Below, piece by piece: positions 12,356-21,584 of a DNA stretch of 64,000 bases. Below the pieces are notes generated by a model that saw only the letters and a program-made list of their open reading frames with translations, searched no databases and was not told where the DNA came from. The translations under genes were made by a program, and so were the position numbers. The stretch comes from Methanoculleus oceani. GTDB lineage: Archaea > Halobacteriota > Methanomicrobia > Methanomicrobiales > Methanoculleaceae. The stretch covers positions 682,001 through 746,000 of the forward strand of contig NZ_QFDM01000002.1 in NCBI RefSeq assembly GCF_023702065.1, written 5' to 3'. The first letter of the stretch is position 1; every line of letters begins with the position of its first letter.

Positions 12356-12364
12356 CATATAAAC
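12356..12364 (-). promoter_or_regulatory. rRNA promoter P3
   Basis: Minus-strand GTTTATATG, 133 bp upstream of P2. A perfect 8-bp dyad (GTCCCGGG and CCCGGGAC, 12382-12403) lies 18 bases upstream of it. Confidence 0.75.
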
Positions 12365-12500
12365 ATTGTCAACCCGTATCAGTCCCGGGTCGACGCCCGG
12401 GACCTCACAACGGTTGAAGGGGCACCAGACCAGACCACCCGGAACGGGCTGCACGGTCTGACGCCCTGACAACACAGCCTTACAATGTTGTCGTCAATGC

Positions 12501-12509
12501 CATATATAC
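12501..12509 (-). promoter_or_regulatory. rRNA promoter P4
   Basis: Minus-strand GTATATATG, 145 bp upstream of P3. A 6-bp dyad (TCCAAG and CTTGGA, 12529-12547) lies about 20 bases upstream. Confidence 0.7.
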
Positions 12510-12647
12510 ATTTCCCTGCTTCGTCGGATCCAAGCACATGACTTGGACCCCCATATTCGTTGGGGACATCGGGCATTCTGCATTCGGATGCAGAATCGAG
12601 CACGAAATTTGCTCCCAACTTGACTATTACATGTTGATGGCGGAGGT

Positions 12648-12656
12648 ATTTATACA
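12648..12656 (-). promoter_or_regulatory. Possible rRNA promoter P5
   Basis: Minus-strand GTATAAATA preceded by AAAT, like P4, and spaced 147 bp from it. It keeps the period of the series but is the most divergent member, and it lies 180 bp after the scpA stop. Confidence 0.55.
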
Positions 12657-12838
12657 TTTACCCCGCACCCAGACAAAAACGGCATCCCGGCACAGAACTG
12701 CCCGGGGTTGCTGCTGTTTGGACTGCAATGAACACCCGGAGCGCAGGAGATGTTGCCACGCGCGCAGCGTCACCGATTCGGGATACAGCAGATTTCTCGA
12801 CAAAATCGAAGGATCGGAGGCAGCAGACCGGTCTCTGC

Positions 12839-13606
12839 TCACCGCGCCGCGGATGCCGCGGCGGGGCCGTCCTCTTCGTCGCCACCCTCGGGGATGTGGT
12901 CGGCGACATAGATCTCACCGAAGAACTCATCCTGCCAGAGGGCAAGCCTACCCTCAAGCATCAGGAACAGGAGCGGGATGTAGACCTCGCGACGGGTCCG
13001 CCCCATTGCCCCGGACAGGTCGCCGAGCGTCAGGATATCCCCGTTCTGCGCAGCCCGCCGGAATTCCTCCATCACGATCGAGACCGCCTTCTGGTAGCCC
13101 TCATCGTGCGCTACCGCCACCACGTCTCCGGCACTGAGATCGAGATCCGGTTCCCGGGCGACAGTTGCCCTTCTGCGCTGTTTCCGGCGCTGCTCCTTCT
13201 CTGCCGTCTTCAACTGCTTGATCAGTTCGTAGAGCGTGACCGGCGGGCGTTTCCGCAGATTCTTTCGCCCCAGGCGACGCTGGATCTCCCGCTCCAGGCG
13301 GCCCATCGGCTCTAGCTCGCCGGCCGACTCGAAGTCGAAGCCGAGATCGGCAAAGGACTCCTCCTCCTCGTCCGCAAATGATTCCTCGTCCTCATCGCCG
13401 TCCCACCCGTCGAGATAGTCCGACTTCAGGCGCAACAGGCACGCGGCATAAAAGAGCGTCCTCCCCGAGACCCGCAGATCCAGTTCCTTACGGCGGTCGA
13501 GTTCGGCGAGAAACCGATCCGTCACATCCACGATATCGATGTTCCAGGGATCGACCTCTCCCCGCTCGGCCATGCCCGCCAGGATCTCGACAGGTTCTTC
13601 ATCCAT
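12839..13606 (-). CDS. scpA: Segregation and condensation protein A
   Basis: A 255-residue kleisin that would bridge the two heads of the SMC dimer in the chromosome condensation complex. The N-terminal ScpA signature is clear (EPVEILAGMAERGEVDPWNIDIVDVTDRF, RVSGRTLFYAACLLRLKSDYL). An acidic linker of Glu and Asp residues follows, and the C-terminal winged-helix region that contacts the SMC head lies around VVAVAHDEGYQKAVSIVMEEF. I chose ATG 13606, which overlaps the smc stop by eight bases and gives translational coupling; four more codons upstream are open. It is the last gene of the operon before the rRNA promoters. No scpB gene is visible nearby. Confidence 0.93.
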   Translation of the reverse strand: MDEEPVEILAGMAERGEVDPWNIDIVDVTDRFLAELDRRKELDLRVSGRTLFYAACLLRLKSDYLDGWDGDEDEESFADEEEESFADLGFDFESAGELEPMGRLEREIQRRLGRKNLRKRPPVTLYELIKQLKTAEKEQRRKQRRRATVAREPDLDLSAGDVVAVAHDEGYQKAVSIVMEEFRRAAQNGDILTLGDLSGAMGRTRREVYIPLLFLMLEGRLALWQDEFFGEIYVADHIPEGGDEEDGPAAASAAR

Positions 13607-16600
13607 TGTTCTGCACACCGGTCACGTACGTGCTCTTGTCCGGGCGGATCGTCACTCCCACGATGCGGTCGGCGCGCTCGATCATCGGCTTCCTGAGCGA
13701 TACGATGATCGACTGCGCGTTCCCTGAGAGTTCGTTCACCATGGCAGCAATCCGGCCGACGTTGTTCCCGTCAAGGAACATATCCACCTCGTCCAGCGCG
13801 TAGAACGGCGCGGGCATGTACTGCTGGATGGAGAAGATGAACGCGAGCGTGGTGAGCGACTTCTCGCCCCCGGAGAGTGAGGAGAGGAGATGGACCTTCT
13901 TGTCACGCGGCTGCACTGCAAACGTCATGCCGCCGGAGAAAGGATCGTCCTCATTATCGAGGATCAGTCTTCCGCTCCCTTCGGTCAAACGCGCGAAAAT
14001 GTCCCGGAAATTCGTATCGATCGCGTTAAAGGCCGTCATGAAGGCATCGTACTTCATCTTCTCGTACTTCTCGATCCGCTCGAGAAGCATCATCCGCTCC
14101 CGCGAGAGCACCTCCTTCTTTTCGGTCCTCTCCTCGACGCGCGCCGCGACCCGGTCGCACTCCTCGATCGCGAGCATGTTCACCGCACCGATCTTCTTTA
14201 GCGCACGCTCGGCTTCCGCAATTCCGGCATCGATCGCAGCGAGGTCGAGGTCGGTCTCCACGTCGCCGGCCTGCTCCCGGAGCATCGAAAGTTCCGCCAA
14301 GAGCGAGCGTTCCCGTTCCGCGAGTGCATCGATCTGCATCCGGATGCGCTCCATCGCACCCGAGAGTTCGAGAGCACGCTGGTCCAGCACCCGGATCTCG
14401 TCGAGGATCCGGTCCCGCTCTTCGTGCAGGCCGGCAAGCTCGTCGGAGAACTCCTTCTGACGCGCCTCGAACTGGACGATCAGGCGGCGCTGGCTCTCGA
14501 TCTGCTCCTCTGTAGCCGTGATCTCGCCGTCGATCTCCAGGTTCTTTGCCTCCAGGCGGCTCCGCTCCGCGGCGAGCTCCTCGATGCGGTTTGCGAAGTG
14601 CTGGCGCTCGCGTTTGGCGTCGGTGATGTCTGCATCCTTATTCCGGAGCCGGCGCTCGATATCCTCGACCGCCTTACGGAGCAGCTCGTACTGCTCGGTG
14701 AGAACGGGGATCTCGGTGTCGTTGAGTTTCTTCTTGAGGTCGTCGACCTCTGCAGAGATCCGCGCGATCTCGCCGGCAGTCCGCTCGAGATCGGTCTCGA
14801 GCCGCGCAAGCTCCTCGCCGCCGGTCTTCGCGCTCTCGAGCATCTCCTGCAGGGTCGCTTCAAGGGTCTGTTTTTCCCCCGCAAGCACCTCGGTGCGCTT
14901 CTGGAACTCCTCCACGAGCATGCGGTAGCGCGCAACCTGTTCGTCGACCGCACTCCGCTCCGCCCGCTTCGCCTCCGCAGCCACGGCAAGGCGGCCGATG
15001 GACGCCTCGATCTCCCCTGCCTCCGCCTCGAGGCCGGCAAGCGTCGCACGGACCCGCATGATCTCGTCGTCGACCGCCACCCCGAACCCGCGGACCTTCT
15101 TTGCCTGAGAGCCGCCTGTCATGGCGCCGCTCTTCTCGACGAAGTCCCCGTCCAGGGTGACCATCTTGTACCGGCCCATCAGCCGCCGCGCCCGTTCGAG
15201 GGTGTCCACCACCACCGTCGCGCCGAAGACGACCCGGAAGGCACGGTCGAACGCCGGGTCGAACTCCAGGAGGTCGACCGCGTAGCCGACGATACCCGGG
15301 TCCGCCTCGAGCGGCGAGAGGATCGGGGGCCGGAGCTTGTTGAGCGGCAGGAAGGTGACCCGCCCGAGACGGTTCTCCTTTAAGTAGCGGATCGCATCGG
15401 CCGCCACCGCATCGGTATCGACGACCGCCCAGCGGAGCCGGCCCATCGCCGCCACGTCGAGCGCGGTCGCGTACTCCGGTGGCGCCCGCCCGAGCTGCGC
15501 AACGGTGCCGTGGACGCCCTCCATCCCGAGGACGACGTCCATCGCCTTCCCGCCAGCATCGCCGTGCGCCTGCTGCTGCGCCTCAAAGCGCATCAGGCTC
15601 TGCTCGTTCTCCCGGATCTCCTTCTTCAGCCGGTCAAGCGCCGACCGCCGCGCAAAGAGCGTACTCTCGGCCTCGGAGAGGTCGCGCTCGATCTGGCGCT
15701 TCTGTGCCTCGCAGTCGGCCATGCAGGAAGAATAGTCCGTGACCTGCGCCTGCTTGTTCTCCAGTTCCTCCTCGACCTGGCGGATGCGCGCATCCAGGCG
15801 CTCCCGCTCCGACGTCCGCATCCGGCTCTTCTCGATGAAGAGGTCCTGTTCGCGGAGGATCTTCGCCCGGAGTTCCTTCCGGCTCTCGAGGTCCTGCAGC
15901 CGGGCGAAGAGCTGGTCCTTTACTCCCTCGACCTCCTTGCTCTCGCTTGCGATACGCGCCTCGACCGCCGTCATCTGGTCGCGCTGCGTCGAGAGTTCCA
16001 TCGCGAGGTTCGCCCGGTCGATCGAGAGGTTGCGGATCTGCCCGGCGCATTCCTCGACTTTCGCCTCGGCGCGCCTGCTGTCCATGTAGACCCGCTGGAC
16101 CGCTTCGAGGTTCTCTTCCCGGCTGACCTTCAGTCGTTCGACGGTCTTCTCGCCGAGCTTGATCCCGCCCCGCGCCTCTTCGAGCCTTCCGACGAGTTCG
16201 AGGTATTCGGGGCCGCTCTTGCGATTAATCTCCTCGTCGACGGCATGCTGGCGCCCGCGCGCCTCCTCGAGGCTTGTGCCGAGAGCCTCGACCTCGCCGG
16301 CGTTGCGCTCGAGCGCCGCCTGTTGGTCGTGCATCAGGCCATGAAGGGTGCCGATCTCCTGCTCTTTCTGCCGGACGAGCGCCGCACCCCGGCACTGCCC
16401 GAGGTGTTCCAGCTCTTCCTGCCACCGCCGGTACTCGACAGCCTGCTCGCGCTCGTGCTGAAGCGCATCCAGCCGCGCCACGAGCTCGTTTAGGAGGATC
16501 TCCTCGCGCTCGATCCGCTCCCGCACCACCTCGAGCTCCGAGAACGCCTGTTCGCGCTTGTGATCGAACTCGGCGACACCTGCGATCTCGTCGACGATCT

Positions 16601-17042
16601 TTCGCCGCTCCCCGTCGCTCATCTCCATGATGCGGGTGATATCCCCCTGCATCACGACGTTGTAGCCCTCCGGTTTGATCCCGATCTTCGCGAGGAACTC
16701 GATGACCTCGCCCTGCTTGCAGAGGCGGTTGTTCAAATAGTTGTAACTGTAGTATCCCGTCGGCGTCCGCTTGATCCGGCGACGGATCGTCGTGCCGTCC
16801 GAGAACGTGACCGTCACCTCGGCGGTGTTCTTCCCGGAGTTGACGTTGATCAGGTCGGTCAACTTCTCGGCCCGCAGCCCCCGCGCACCCGAGAGGGCCA
16901 GGACAAAGAGGATGCTGTCGATGATGTTGCTCTTTCCGGATCCATTCGGGCCTGAAACGACAGTGAATCCTTCAAAAAAAGGAATTTTCGTCTTTCTGGC
17001 GAAAGACTTGAAGTTGTCGATCTCAAGCTGCGTGATGTACAA
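13599..17042 (-). CDS. smc: Chromosome segregation ATPase SMC
   Basis: The 1147-residue length fits SMC proteins. The N-terminal head has Walker A GPNGSGKS at 31-38. Two long heptad-rich coiled-coil arms (about 165-490 and 665-990) flank a hinge with the conserved GVHGTVAQLGRAPPEYATALDVA region. The C-terminal head has the ABC signature LSGGEKSLTTLAFIFSIQQ (near 1055) and Walker B FYALDEVDMFLD. SMC dimers organise and separate chromosomes by ATP-driven loop extrusion. It lies 18 bp after a small coiled-coil gene and overlaps scpA, so the three form one operon. Confidence 0.97.
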   Translation of the reverse strand: MYITQLEIDNFKSFARKTKIPFFEGFTVVSGPNGSGKSNIIDSILFVLALSGARGLRAEKLTDLINVNSGKNTAEVTVTFSDGTTIRRRIKRTPTGYYSYNYLNNRLCKQGEVIEFLAKIGIKPEGYNVVMQGDITRIMEMSDGERRKIVDEIAGVAEFDHKREQAFSELEVVRERIEREEILLNELVARLDALQHEREQAVEYRRWQEELEHLGQCRGAALVRQKEQEIGTLHGLMHDQQAALERNAGEVEALGTSLEEARGRQHAVDEEINRKSGPEYLELVGRLEEARGGIKLGEKTVERLKVSREENLEAVQRVYMDSRRAEAKVEECAGQIRNLSIDRANLAMELSTQRDQMTAVEARIASESKEVEGVKDQLFARLQDLESRKELRAKILREQDLFIEKSRMRTSERERLDARIRQVEEELENKQAQVTDYSSCMADCEAQKRQIERDLSEAESTLFARRSALDRLKKEIRENEQSLMRFEAQQQAHGDAGGKAMDVVLGMEGVHGTVAQLGRAPPEYATALDVAAMGRLRWAVVDTDAVAADAIRYLKENRLGRVTFLPLNKLRPPILSPLEADPGIVGYAVDLLEFDPAFDRAFRVVFGATVVVDTLERARRLMGRYKMVTLDGDFVEKSGAMTGGSQAKKVRGFGVAVDDEIMRVRATLAGLEAEAGEIEASIGRLAVAAEAKRAERSAVDEQVARYRMLVEEFQKRTEVLAGEKQTLEATLQEMLESAKTGGEELARLETDLERTAGEIARISAEVDDLKKKLNDTEIPVLTEQYELLRKAVEDIERRLRNKDADITDAKRERQHFANRIEELAAERSRLEAKNLEIDGEITATEEQIESQRRLIVQFEARQKEFSDELAGLHEERDRILDEIRVLDQRALELSGAMERIRMQIDALAERERSLLAELSMLREQAGDVETDLDLAAIDAGIAEAERALKKIGAVNMLAIEECDRVAARVEERTEKKEVLSRERMMLLERIEKYEKMKYDAFMTAFNAIDTNFRDIFARLTEGSGRLILDNEDDPFSGGMTFAVQPRDKKVHLLSSLSGGEKSLTTLAFIFSIQQYMPAPFYALDEVDMFLDGNNVGRIAAMVNELSGNAQSIIVSLRKPMIERADRIVGVTIRPDKSTYVTGVQNNG

Positions 17043-17060
17043 GGACGAGACTCCCTTTAC

Positions 17061-17681
17061 CTATCGATCGAGATCGACCGTGTCATCCTCTTCAGCATGG
17101 ATGACGTCGTCAACTTCACGCGTCTTCTGCTCGACGAAAAGCTTCCGTTCCGATGACTTGCCGCCTTTCCCCCGGCCCTTCGCAGGGACGCTTCGGGTTC
17201 CGGTGCTGGCGACGATGTACTCCGAGGTTCTCCTCGGCTCCGGCTTCAGCGTCCCGTCGTTCTGCATGATGAGTTCGAGATCCCTCTCTTCTTCCGGAGC
17301 GGGGGCAGGCGGCCGCTTCTCTGCCGGACGCGCGGGGCTCCGGGGTTCGGCGGCACGCACGGGCCTGGATTCGGCGGCGGCTCGGGGCTCTGCCTGGAGC
17401 ATGGCCCCGGCCTTCCTCTCTTCAGCCGCCGCAGGCTTTTTCCGGCGCTCCTCAACGTCGCGGGACAGTTTCATCGCCACGGACTTGACGTCCAGAACCT
17501 CTTCCGTCAGGCCTTTCACCAGGGCCTCGAGCTCCCGCACCTTCCGCTCCAGATCGCGCAGGCGCTCATCTCCCGCCTCCGGTATCGGCGGTTCCTTATA
17601 TTCTTTCATCGTCTCCATCTCCTTCTCGCGCTCCGCGAGTTCTCGCTCAAGAAATCGTATCCTCGCATCTTTCTGCGCCAT
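17061..17681 (-). CDS. Coiled-coil protein upstream of smc, function unknown
   Basis: A 206-residue soluble, highly charged protein. Residues 1-30 and 40-80 are predicted by eye as coiled coil (KDARIRFLERELAEREKEM; LRDLERKVRELEALVKGLTEEVLDVKSVAMKLS). The middle is rich in Ala, Pro, Glu and Arg and looks disordered. The end has a short conserved-looking block with SEYIVASTGTRSVPAKGRG and an acidic tail EEDDTVDLDR. No enzyme motif is seen. It starts the smc-scpA operon, so a role as an accessory factor of SMC or in its control is plausible but unproven. AT-rich sequence at 17700-17760 could be the operon promoter. Confidence 0.75.
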   Translation of the reverse strand: MAQKDARIRFLERELAEREKEMETMKEYKEPPIPEAGDERLRDLERKVRELEALVKGLTEEVLDVKSVAMKLSRDVEERRKKPAAAEERKAGAMLQAEPRAAAESRPVRAAEPRSPARPAEKRPPAPAPEEERDLELIMQNDGTLKPEPRRTSEYIVASTGTRSVPAKGRGKGGKSSERKLFVEQKTREVDDVIHAEEDDTVDLDR

Positions 17682-17823
17682 GACTCTCCCTCAAATTAAT
17701 CCTTGATAATAATTACGTAATAATATTACTATAGATTCCTCAAAAGAAGAATTATTACATTTTATCCGGGATGCGGCAGAAGAATCACCGGCAGCACCGG
17801 GCAGGCGACCGTATGAACAACCA

Positions 17824-17833
17824 CGTATAAAAG
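17824..17833 (+). promoter_or_regulatory. TATA box of glyA operon
   Basis: CGTATAAAAG lies 38-47 bases before the glyA ATG. The start site expected near 17851 leaves a leader of about 20 bases without a clear ribosome binding site. Confidence 0.6.
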
Positions 17834-17870
17834 AAAGAATATTACCTCACTAAAGTAACCTTTTTTCTGC

Positions 17871-19142
17871 ATGTCTAGTCTGGCAAACTTCGATCCAGAA
17901 GTCGCGGGCCTCATCGAGAAAGAGCGTCTGCGTCAGATCAATGGGTTGGAATTGATCGCCTCCGAGAACGTCGTCAGCAAGGCGGTTCTCGAGGCGATGG
18001 GTTCTATCATGACCAATAAGTATGCCGAAGGGTACCCCGGCAAGCGCTATTACGGAGGTTGCGAGTTCCATGACGTCGTGGAGAACCTGGCGCGCGACCG
18101 GATGTGTGAACTCTTCGGGGCGGAGCACGCAAACGTCCAGCCTCACTCGGGGAGTCAGGCAAACCAGGCGGTCTACTTCGCCTACCTCGCTTACAAAGAC
18201 AAGATCATGAGCCAGAGCCTCACCCAGGGCGGCCACCTCTCCCACGGCTCGCCGGTCAACATCACCGGGCGCTGGTACTCCATCTTCCACTACGGCGTCG
18301 ATGCCGAGTCCGAGACGCTCGACTACGCGGTCATCGAGGAGATGGCACGGATCGTCAAACCGCAGATGATCGTCTGCGGTGCGAGCGCCTACCCCCGCGA
18401 GATCGACTTCAAGGCGTTCCAGGAGGTCGCCGATGCCGTCGGCGCGCGGTGCATGGCCGACATCGCCCACATCGCCGGACTCTGCGCGACCGGATACCAC
18501 AACTCCCCGGTCGGCGTCGTCGACATCGTGACGACGACGACGCACAAGACCCTGCGCGGCCCCCGCGGCGGGGCCATCATGTGCGGCAAGGAAGATGCCG
18601 CCGCCATCGACAAGTCCATCTTCCCGGGCATGCAGGGCGGCCCGCTGATGCACACCATCGCCGCTAAGGCGGTCTGCTTCAAGGAAGCGCTGACCCCCGC
18701 GTACAGGGACTACTGCGGACAGGTCGTCAGGAACGCACGCACGATGGCCGACGTTCTCGGCCAGGAAGGGCTCGACCTCGTCTCCGGCGGCACCGACAAC
18801 CACCTCATCCTGCTCGACCTGACCGGGGTCTCCGCGAACGGCGAGCACCTCACGGGCCTTGCGGCCGAGGTCGCGCTCGGCGAGGCGGGCATCACCGTGA
18901 ACAAGAACACCATCCCCCGCGAACAGCTCAGCCCCTTCGTGACGAGCGGCCTACGCATCGGCACGCCGGCCGTCACCTCCCGCGGTATGAAAGAGGAGGA
19001 GATGAAGCAGATCGGCCACTGGATCGCCCGGGTCGTAAAGGATATCGCGAGAGACAGGACCTCGAAGAAGGCGATCACCGAAGTGAGAGAAGAGGTTATT
19101 GCTCTCGCGAACAAGTATCCCCTTCACCCCGACGTAGCATGA
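17871..19142 (+). CDS. glyA: Serine hydroxymethyltransferase
   Basis: A 423-residue PLP enzyme that interconverts serine and glycine while loading a one-carbon unit on a pterin carrier (tetrahydromethanopterin in methanogens). The family motifs are complete: [47 protein letters not shown], and the PLP lysine in [17 protein letters not shown] near residue 225. Its last codons overlap the folD start by 4 bp (ATGA). It is first in the run glyA-folD-DHPS-cofE, which groups one-carbon and pterin or deazaflavin cofactor genes. Confidence 0.97.
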   Translation: MSSLANFDPEVAGLIEKERLRQINGLELIASENVVSKAVLEAMGSIMTNKYAEGYPGKRYYGGCEFHDVVENLARDRMCELFGAEHANVQPHSGSQANQAVYFAYLAYKDKIMSQSLTQGGHLSHGSPVNITGRWYSIFHYGVDAESETLDYAVIEEMARIVKPQMIVCGASAYPREIDFKAFQEVADAVGARCMADIAHIAGLCATGYHNSPVGVVDIVTTTTHKTLRGPRGGAIMCGKEDAAAIDKSIFPGMQGGPLMHTIAAKAVCFKEALTPAYRDYCGQVVRNARTMADVLGQEGLDLVSGGTDNHLILLDLTGVSANGEHLTGLAAEVALGEAGITVNKNTIPREQLSPFVTSGLRIGTPAVTSRGMKEEEMKQIGHWIARVVKDIARDRTSKKAITEVREEVIALANKYPLHPDVA

Positions 19143-19990
19143 TACTCGACGGCAAAGCAGTCTCGGAGAAGAGGCTCGAGCTCCTCAAGGAGAAGATAGA
19201 GGAGTCCGGACTCTACCCACGCCTTGCGACCGTCATCGTGGGCGAAGACCCCGGGTCGAAACTCTACGTCAGGATGAAGCACCGGGCGTGCGAGCGTGTC
19301 GGGATCGGGTCGGTCGGGATCGAGCTCCCGGAGGACGCCTCCACCGAACGGGTGCTCGAAGCGGTCACGCGGCTCAACAACGACCCGGACATCAACGGCA
19401 TCTTGGTCCAGCTACCGCTTCCCTCCCGGATAGACACCACCCGCATCATCGATGCGGTCGCGCCCGAAAAGGACGTGGACGGGTTCCACCCCTACAACCT
19501 CGGAAGGCTTCTTGCCGGAACCCCGGTCTTTGCGCCCTGCACCCCGCAGGGGATCATGACGATCTTCGGGGAGTACGGGATCCCGACCGAAGGGCGGCGG
19601 GCGGTCGTCGTCGGCCGGAGCATCGACGTGGGCAGGCCCATGGCCGTCCTTCTCCTGAACGCCGACGCGACCGTCACCGTCTGCCACTCGAAGACGAGGA
19701 ACCTCGAGGCCGAGATGAGAAATGCCGATATCCTGGTCAGCGCGGTCGGAAGAGCGAAGTTTGTCGGACCGGAGATGGTGAAAGAGGGTGCGACGGTCAT
19801 CGACGTCGGGATCAACTACGACGAGCAGGGCAAGCTCTGCGGCGATGTCGACTTCGAGGCGGTGCGCGGGCACGCAGGAGCGATAACCCCCGTCCCCGGG
19901 GGCGTCGGGCCCATGACGATCGCGACGTTGATGGAGAATACCTTCCGGGCGGCCAACCTAAGGACATGCTTCAACAATACTGTACGGTAA
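19139..19990 (+). CDS. folD: Bifunctional methylene-THF dehydrogenase/cyclohydrolase FolD
   Basis: A 283-residue FolD. It oxidises methylene-tetrahydrofolate to methenyl with NAD(P)+ and hydrolyses it to formyl-tetrahydrofolate. The first catalytic region shows [22 protein letters not shown], with the active-site Tyr and Lys pair (Y-x3-K). [12 protein letters not shown] and DVDGFHP follow, and the Rossmann part has [29 protein letters not shown]. The end [18 protein letters not shown] is typical. Presence of FolD suggests folate-type chemistry alongside tetrahydromethanopterin. It overlaps the next gene by 25 bp. Confidence 0.96.
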   Translation: MILDGKAVSEKRLELLKEKIEESGLYPRLATVIVGEDPGSKLYVRMKHRACERVGIGSVGIELPEDASTERVLEAVTRLNNDPDINGILVQLPLPSRIDTTRIIDAVAPEKDVDGFHPYNLGRLLAGTPVFAPCTPQGIMTIFGEYGIPTEGRRAVVVGRSIDVGRPMAVLLLNADATVTVCHSKTRNLEAEMRNADILVSAVGRAKFVGPEMVKEGATVIDVGINYDEQGKLCGDVDFEAVRGHAGAITPVPGGVGPMTIATLMENTFRAANLRTCFNNTVR

Positions 19991-20781
19991 ACCACCTCCG
20001 GATCGGCGGCGGTGCGCCGGTCCGTCTGATGGGAGTCATCAACTGCAGCCCCGAGTCGTTCTACAGGAGTTCCTACATCCCGGCCGGGAAGATATACGAC
20101 CGGGCCGTTGCCATGTTTGAAGCGGGCGCCGATATGATCGACCTCGGGGCGCGGAGCACGGCGCCCGGCTCTCCCCCCATCACCGTCACCGAAGAAGCGG
20201 CACGGGTGGATGCGGCGCTCTCGGAACTCGACGGGACCGGGATCACCCTCTCGGTAGACACCCGGCACCCGGAGGTGCTCGAGGTCTGCCTCCGCCACGA
20301 CATTCATGCGGTGAACGACATCTCCGGCCTTGCCGACGAGCGCTACGCACGGGCGGTCGCCGACTCCGGGCTGCCGGTATTCGCGATGGCGAGTTTCAGG
20401 GAGCCCGGCGACGCCGCCGGCCTTGCCGCAACGCGGGAAGCGCTCGGGATGGTCGTGACCCGGTGCGCGCTGCTCGGGATCGACGAGTACGTCCTCGATC
20501 CCGCGGTCGGGAGATGGGTCCCGGAGCGGACGAGCGAGGACGACTGGGAACTCTGCCGGAACTTTCAGTCGTTCTCGGCCTTCGGCCGCCCGGTGCTCGC
20601 CGCGGTCTCGCGGAAGACGTTCATCGGGGATCTGCTCGGCCGTCAGCCCGAAGACCGGCTCGCGGGCACCCTCGCGCTCACGACGATGCTTGTTGCGGCG
20701 GGAGCAGCCATCGTGCGGAGCCACGACGTCGCCGAGACTGCCGACCTCCTGCGGGTTTACGCAAAGATGAGGGAGACATGA
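19966..20781 (+). CDS. Dihydropteroate synthase-like protein
   Basis: A 271-residue TIM-barrel pterin-binding protein. The DHPS signature [21 protein letters not shown] and the second element [21 protein letters not shown] are present, as are [18 protein letters not shown] and [15 protein letters not shown]. In methanogens such proteins are assigned to pterin cofactor synthesis, but the bacterial sulfonamide-target reaction with p-aminobenzoate may not apply. The ATG at 19966 lies inside the folD end, and its stop overlaps the cofE start as ATGA, so it is translationally coupled on both sides. I leave the symbol blank because the exact substrate is uncertain. Confidence 0.88.
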   Translation: MLQQYCTVNHLRIGGGAPVRLMGVINCSPESFYRSSYIPAGKIYDRAVAMFEAGADMIDLGARSTAPGSPPITVTEEAARVDAALSELDGTGITLSVDTRHPEVLEVCLRHDIHAVNDISGLADERYARAVADSGLPVFAMASFREPGDAAGLAATREALGMVVTRCALLGIDEYVLDPAVGRWVPERTSEDDWELCRNFQSFSAFGRPVLAAVSRKTFIGDLLGRQPEDRLAGTLALTTMLVAAGAAIVRSHDVAETADLLRVYAKMRET

Positions 20782-21584
20782 CACCACCATCGTTCTCGGT
20801 TTACGGGCTTGCGACCCCCCTGATCCACCCTGGCGACGACGTCGCGGAACACCTCATTTCGGCCGCAGAGCGCTCAGAGTGCCGGGGCTTTGAAGGCGGG
20901 GATGTCGTGGTCGTTGCGGAGTCCGCGGTGGCCACCGCCGAAGGGCGGGTCGTGAGACTGGCCGATCTCGAACCATCGGGAAAAGCTCTCCGGCTCGCCG
21001 ACGAATACCATATGGATCCCCGCCATGTCGAGGTGGTGCTCCAGGAGAGCGACCGGGTCGTCGGGGGCATCCCGGGGTTCCTGCTCTGCATGAAGAACGG
21101 GACGCTCCTCCCGAACGCGGGGATCGACGCCTCGAACGCCCCTCACGGCTCCGTCGTCCTGCTGCCCGTCGACCCGGATGCGTCCGCTGCACGGCTACGC
21201 GCCGCGATAGGAGAGCGGTCGGGGGCCGACGTCGGGGTCATCGTCATCGATTCCCGGACGCACGCGATGCGGCTCGGGTGCTGCGGGGTCGCCATCGGGT
21301 GTTCGGGCATCCCCTCGGTGATCGACGAGCGCGGGAAGAAAGATCTCTTCGGCCGCGAACTCGAGGTGACGAAGCGGGCGGTGGCGGACTGCATCGCCTC
21401 GGCTGCCGAACTCGTGATGGGAGAGGCGGGCGAGTGCGTCCCCGCGGCCGTGGTGCGGGGGATCGGGCTTCCCGTCGGCGACTACGCCGGGGTCGCCACC
21501 ATCGATGCTTCAGAGTGTCTCTTTATGGGGGTCGCGTTGCACGCCGACCCGTCCCTTCTCGTCGATGACGATAGAAAACCCTGA
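20778..21584 (+). CDS. cofE: Coenzyme F420-0:L-glutamate ligase
   Basis: This 268-residue enzyme adds gamma-linked glutamates to F420-0 with GTP. Family blocks are LATPLIHPGDDVAEHL at the N-terminus, EGGDVVVVAESAVATAEGRVV, PHGSVVLLPVDPDASAARLRAAI, IVIDSRTHAMRLGCCGVAIGCSGI and GKKDLFGRELEVTKRAVADCIASAAELVMGE. Start ATG overlaps the preceding stop. The last 75 bp overlap the end of cofC on the opposite strand, so both C-termini are encoded by the same DNA. Confidence 0.94.
   Translation: MTPPSFSVYGLATPLIHPGDDVAEHLISAAERSECRGFEGGDVVVVAESAVATAEGRVVRLADLEPSGKALRLADEYHMDPRHVEVVLQESDRVVGGIPGFLLCMKNGTLLPNAGIDASNAPHGSVVLLPVDPDASAARLRAAIGERSGADVGVIVIDSRTHAMRLGCCGVAIGCSGIPSVIDERGKKDLFGRELEVTKRAVADCIASAAELVMGEAGECVPAAVVRGIGLPVGDYAGVATIDASECLFMGVALHADPSLLVDDDRKP

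Larger units (their letters stand above)
11880..12838. other. rRNA leader and multi-promoter region
   Basis: This 960-bp gene-free stretch between 16S rRNA and scpA holds five TATA-box promoters pointing towards 16S at intervals of 133-147 bp. Dyads are interspersed at 12156-12180, 12258-12282, 12382-12403 and 12529-12547. Transcription start regions below the two proximal promoters share the block AATTCCYGC. No protein or further RNA gene was seen. Confidence 0.75.

Noticed and set aside
13816-16955. Long plus-strand frames antisense to smc
   Set aside because: Heptad-rich GC-rich coding sequence opens its complement; the minus-strand frame has full SMC motifs.
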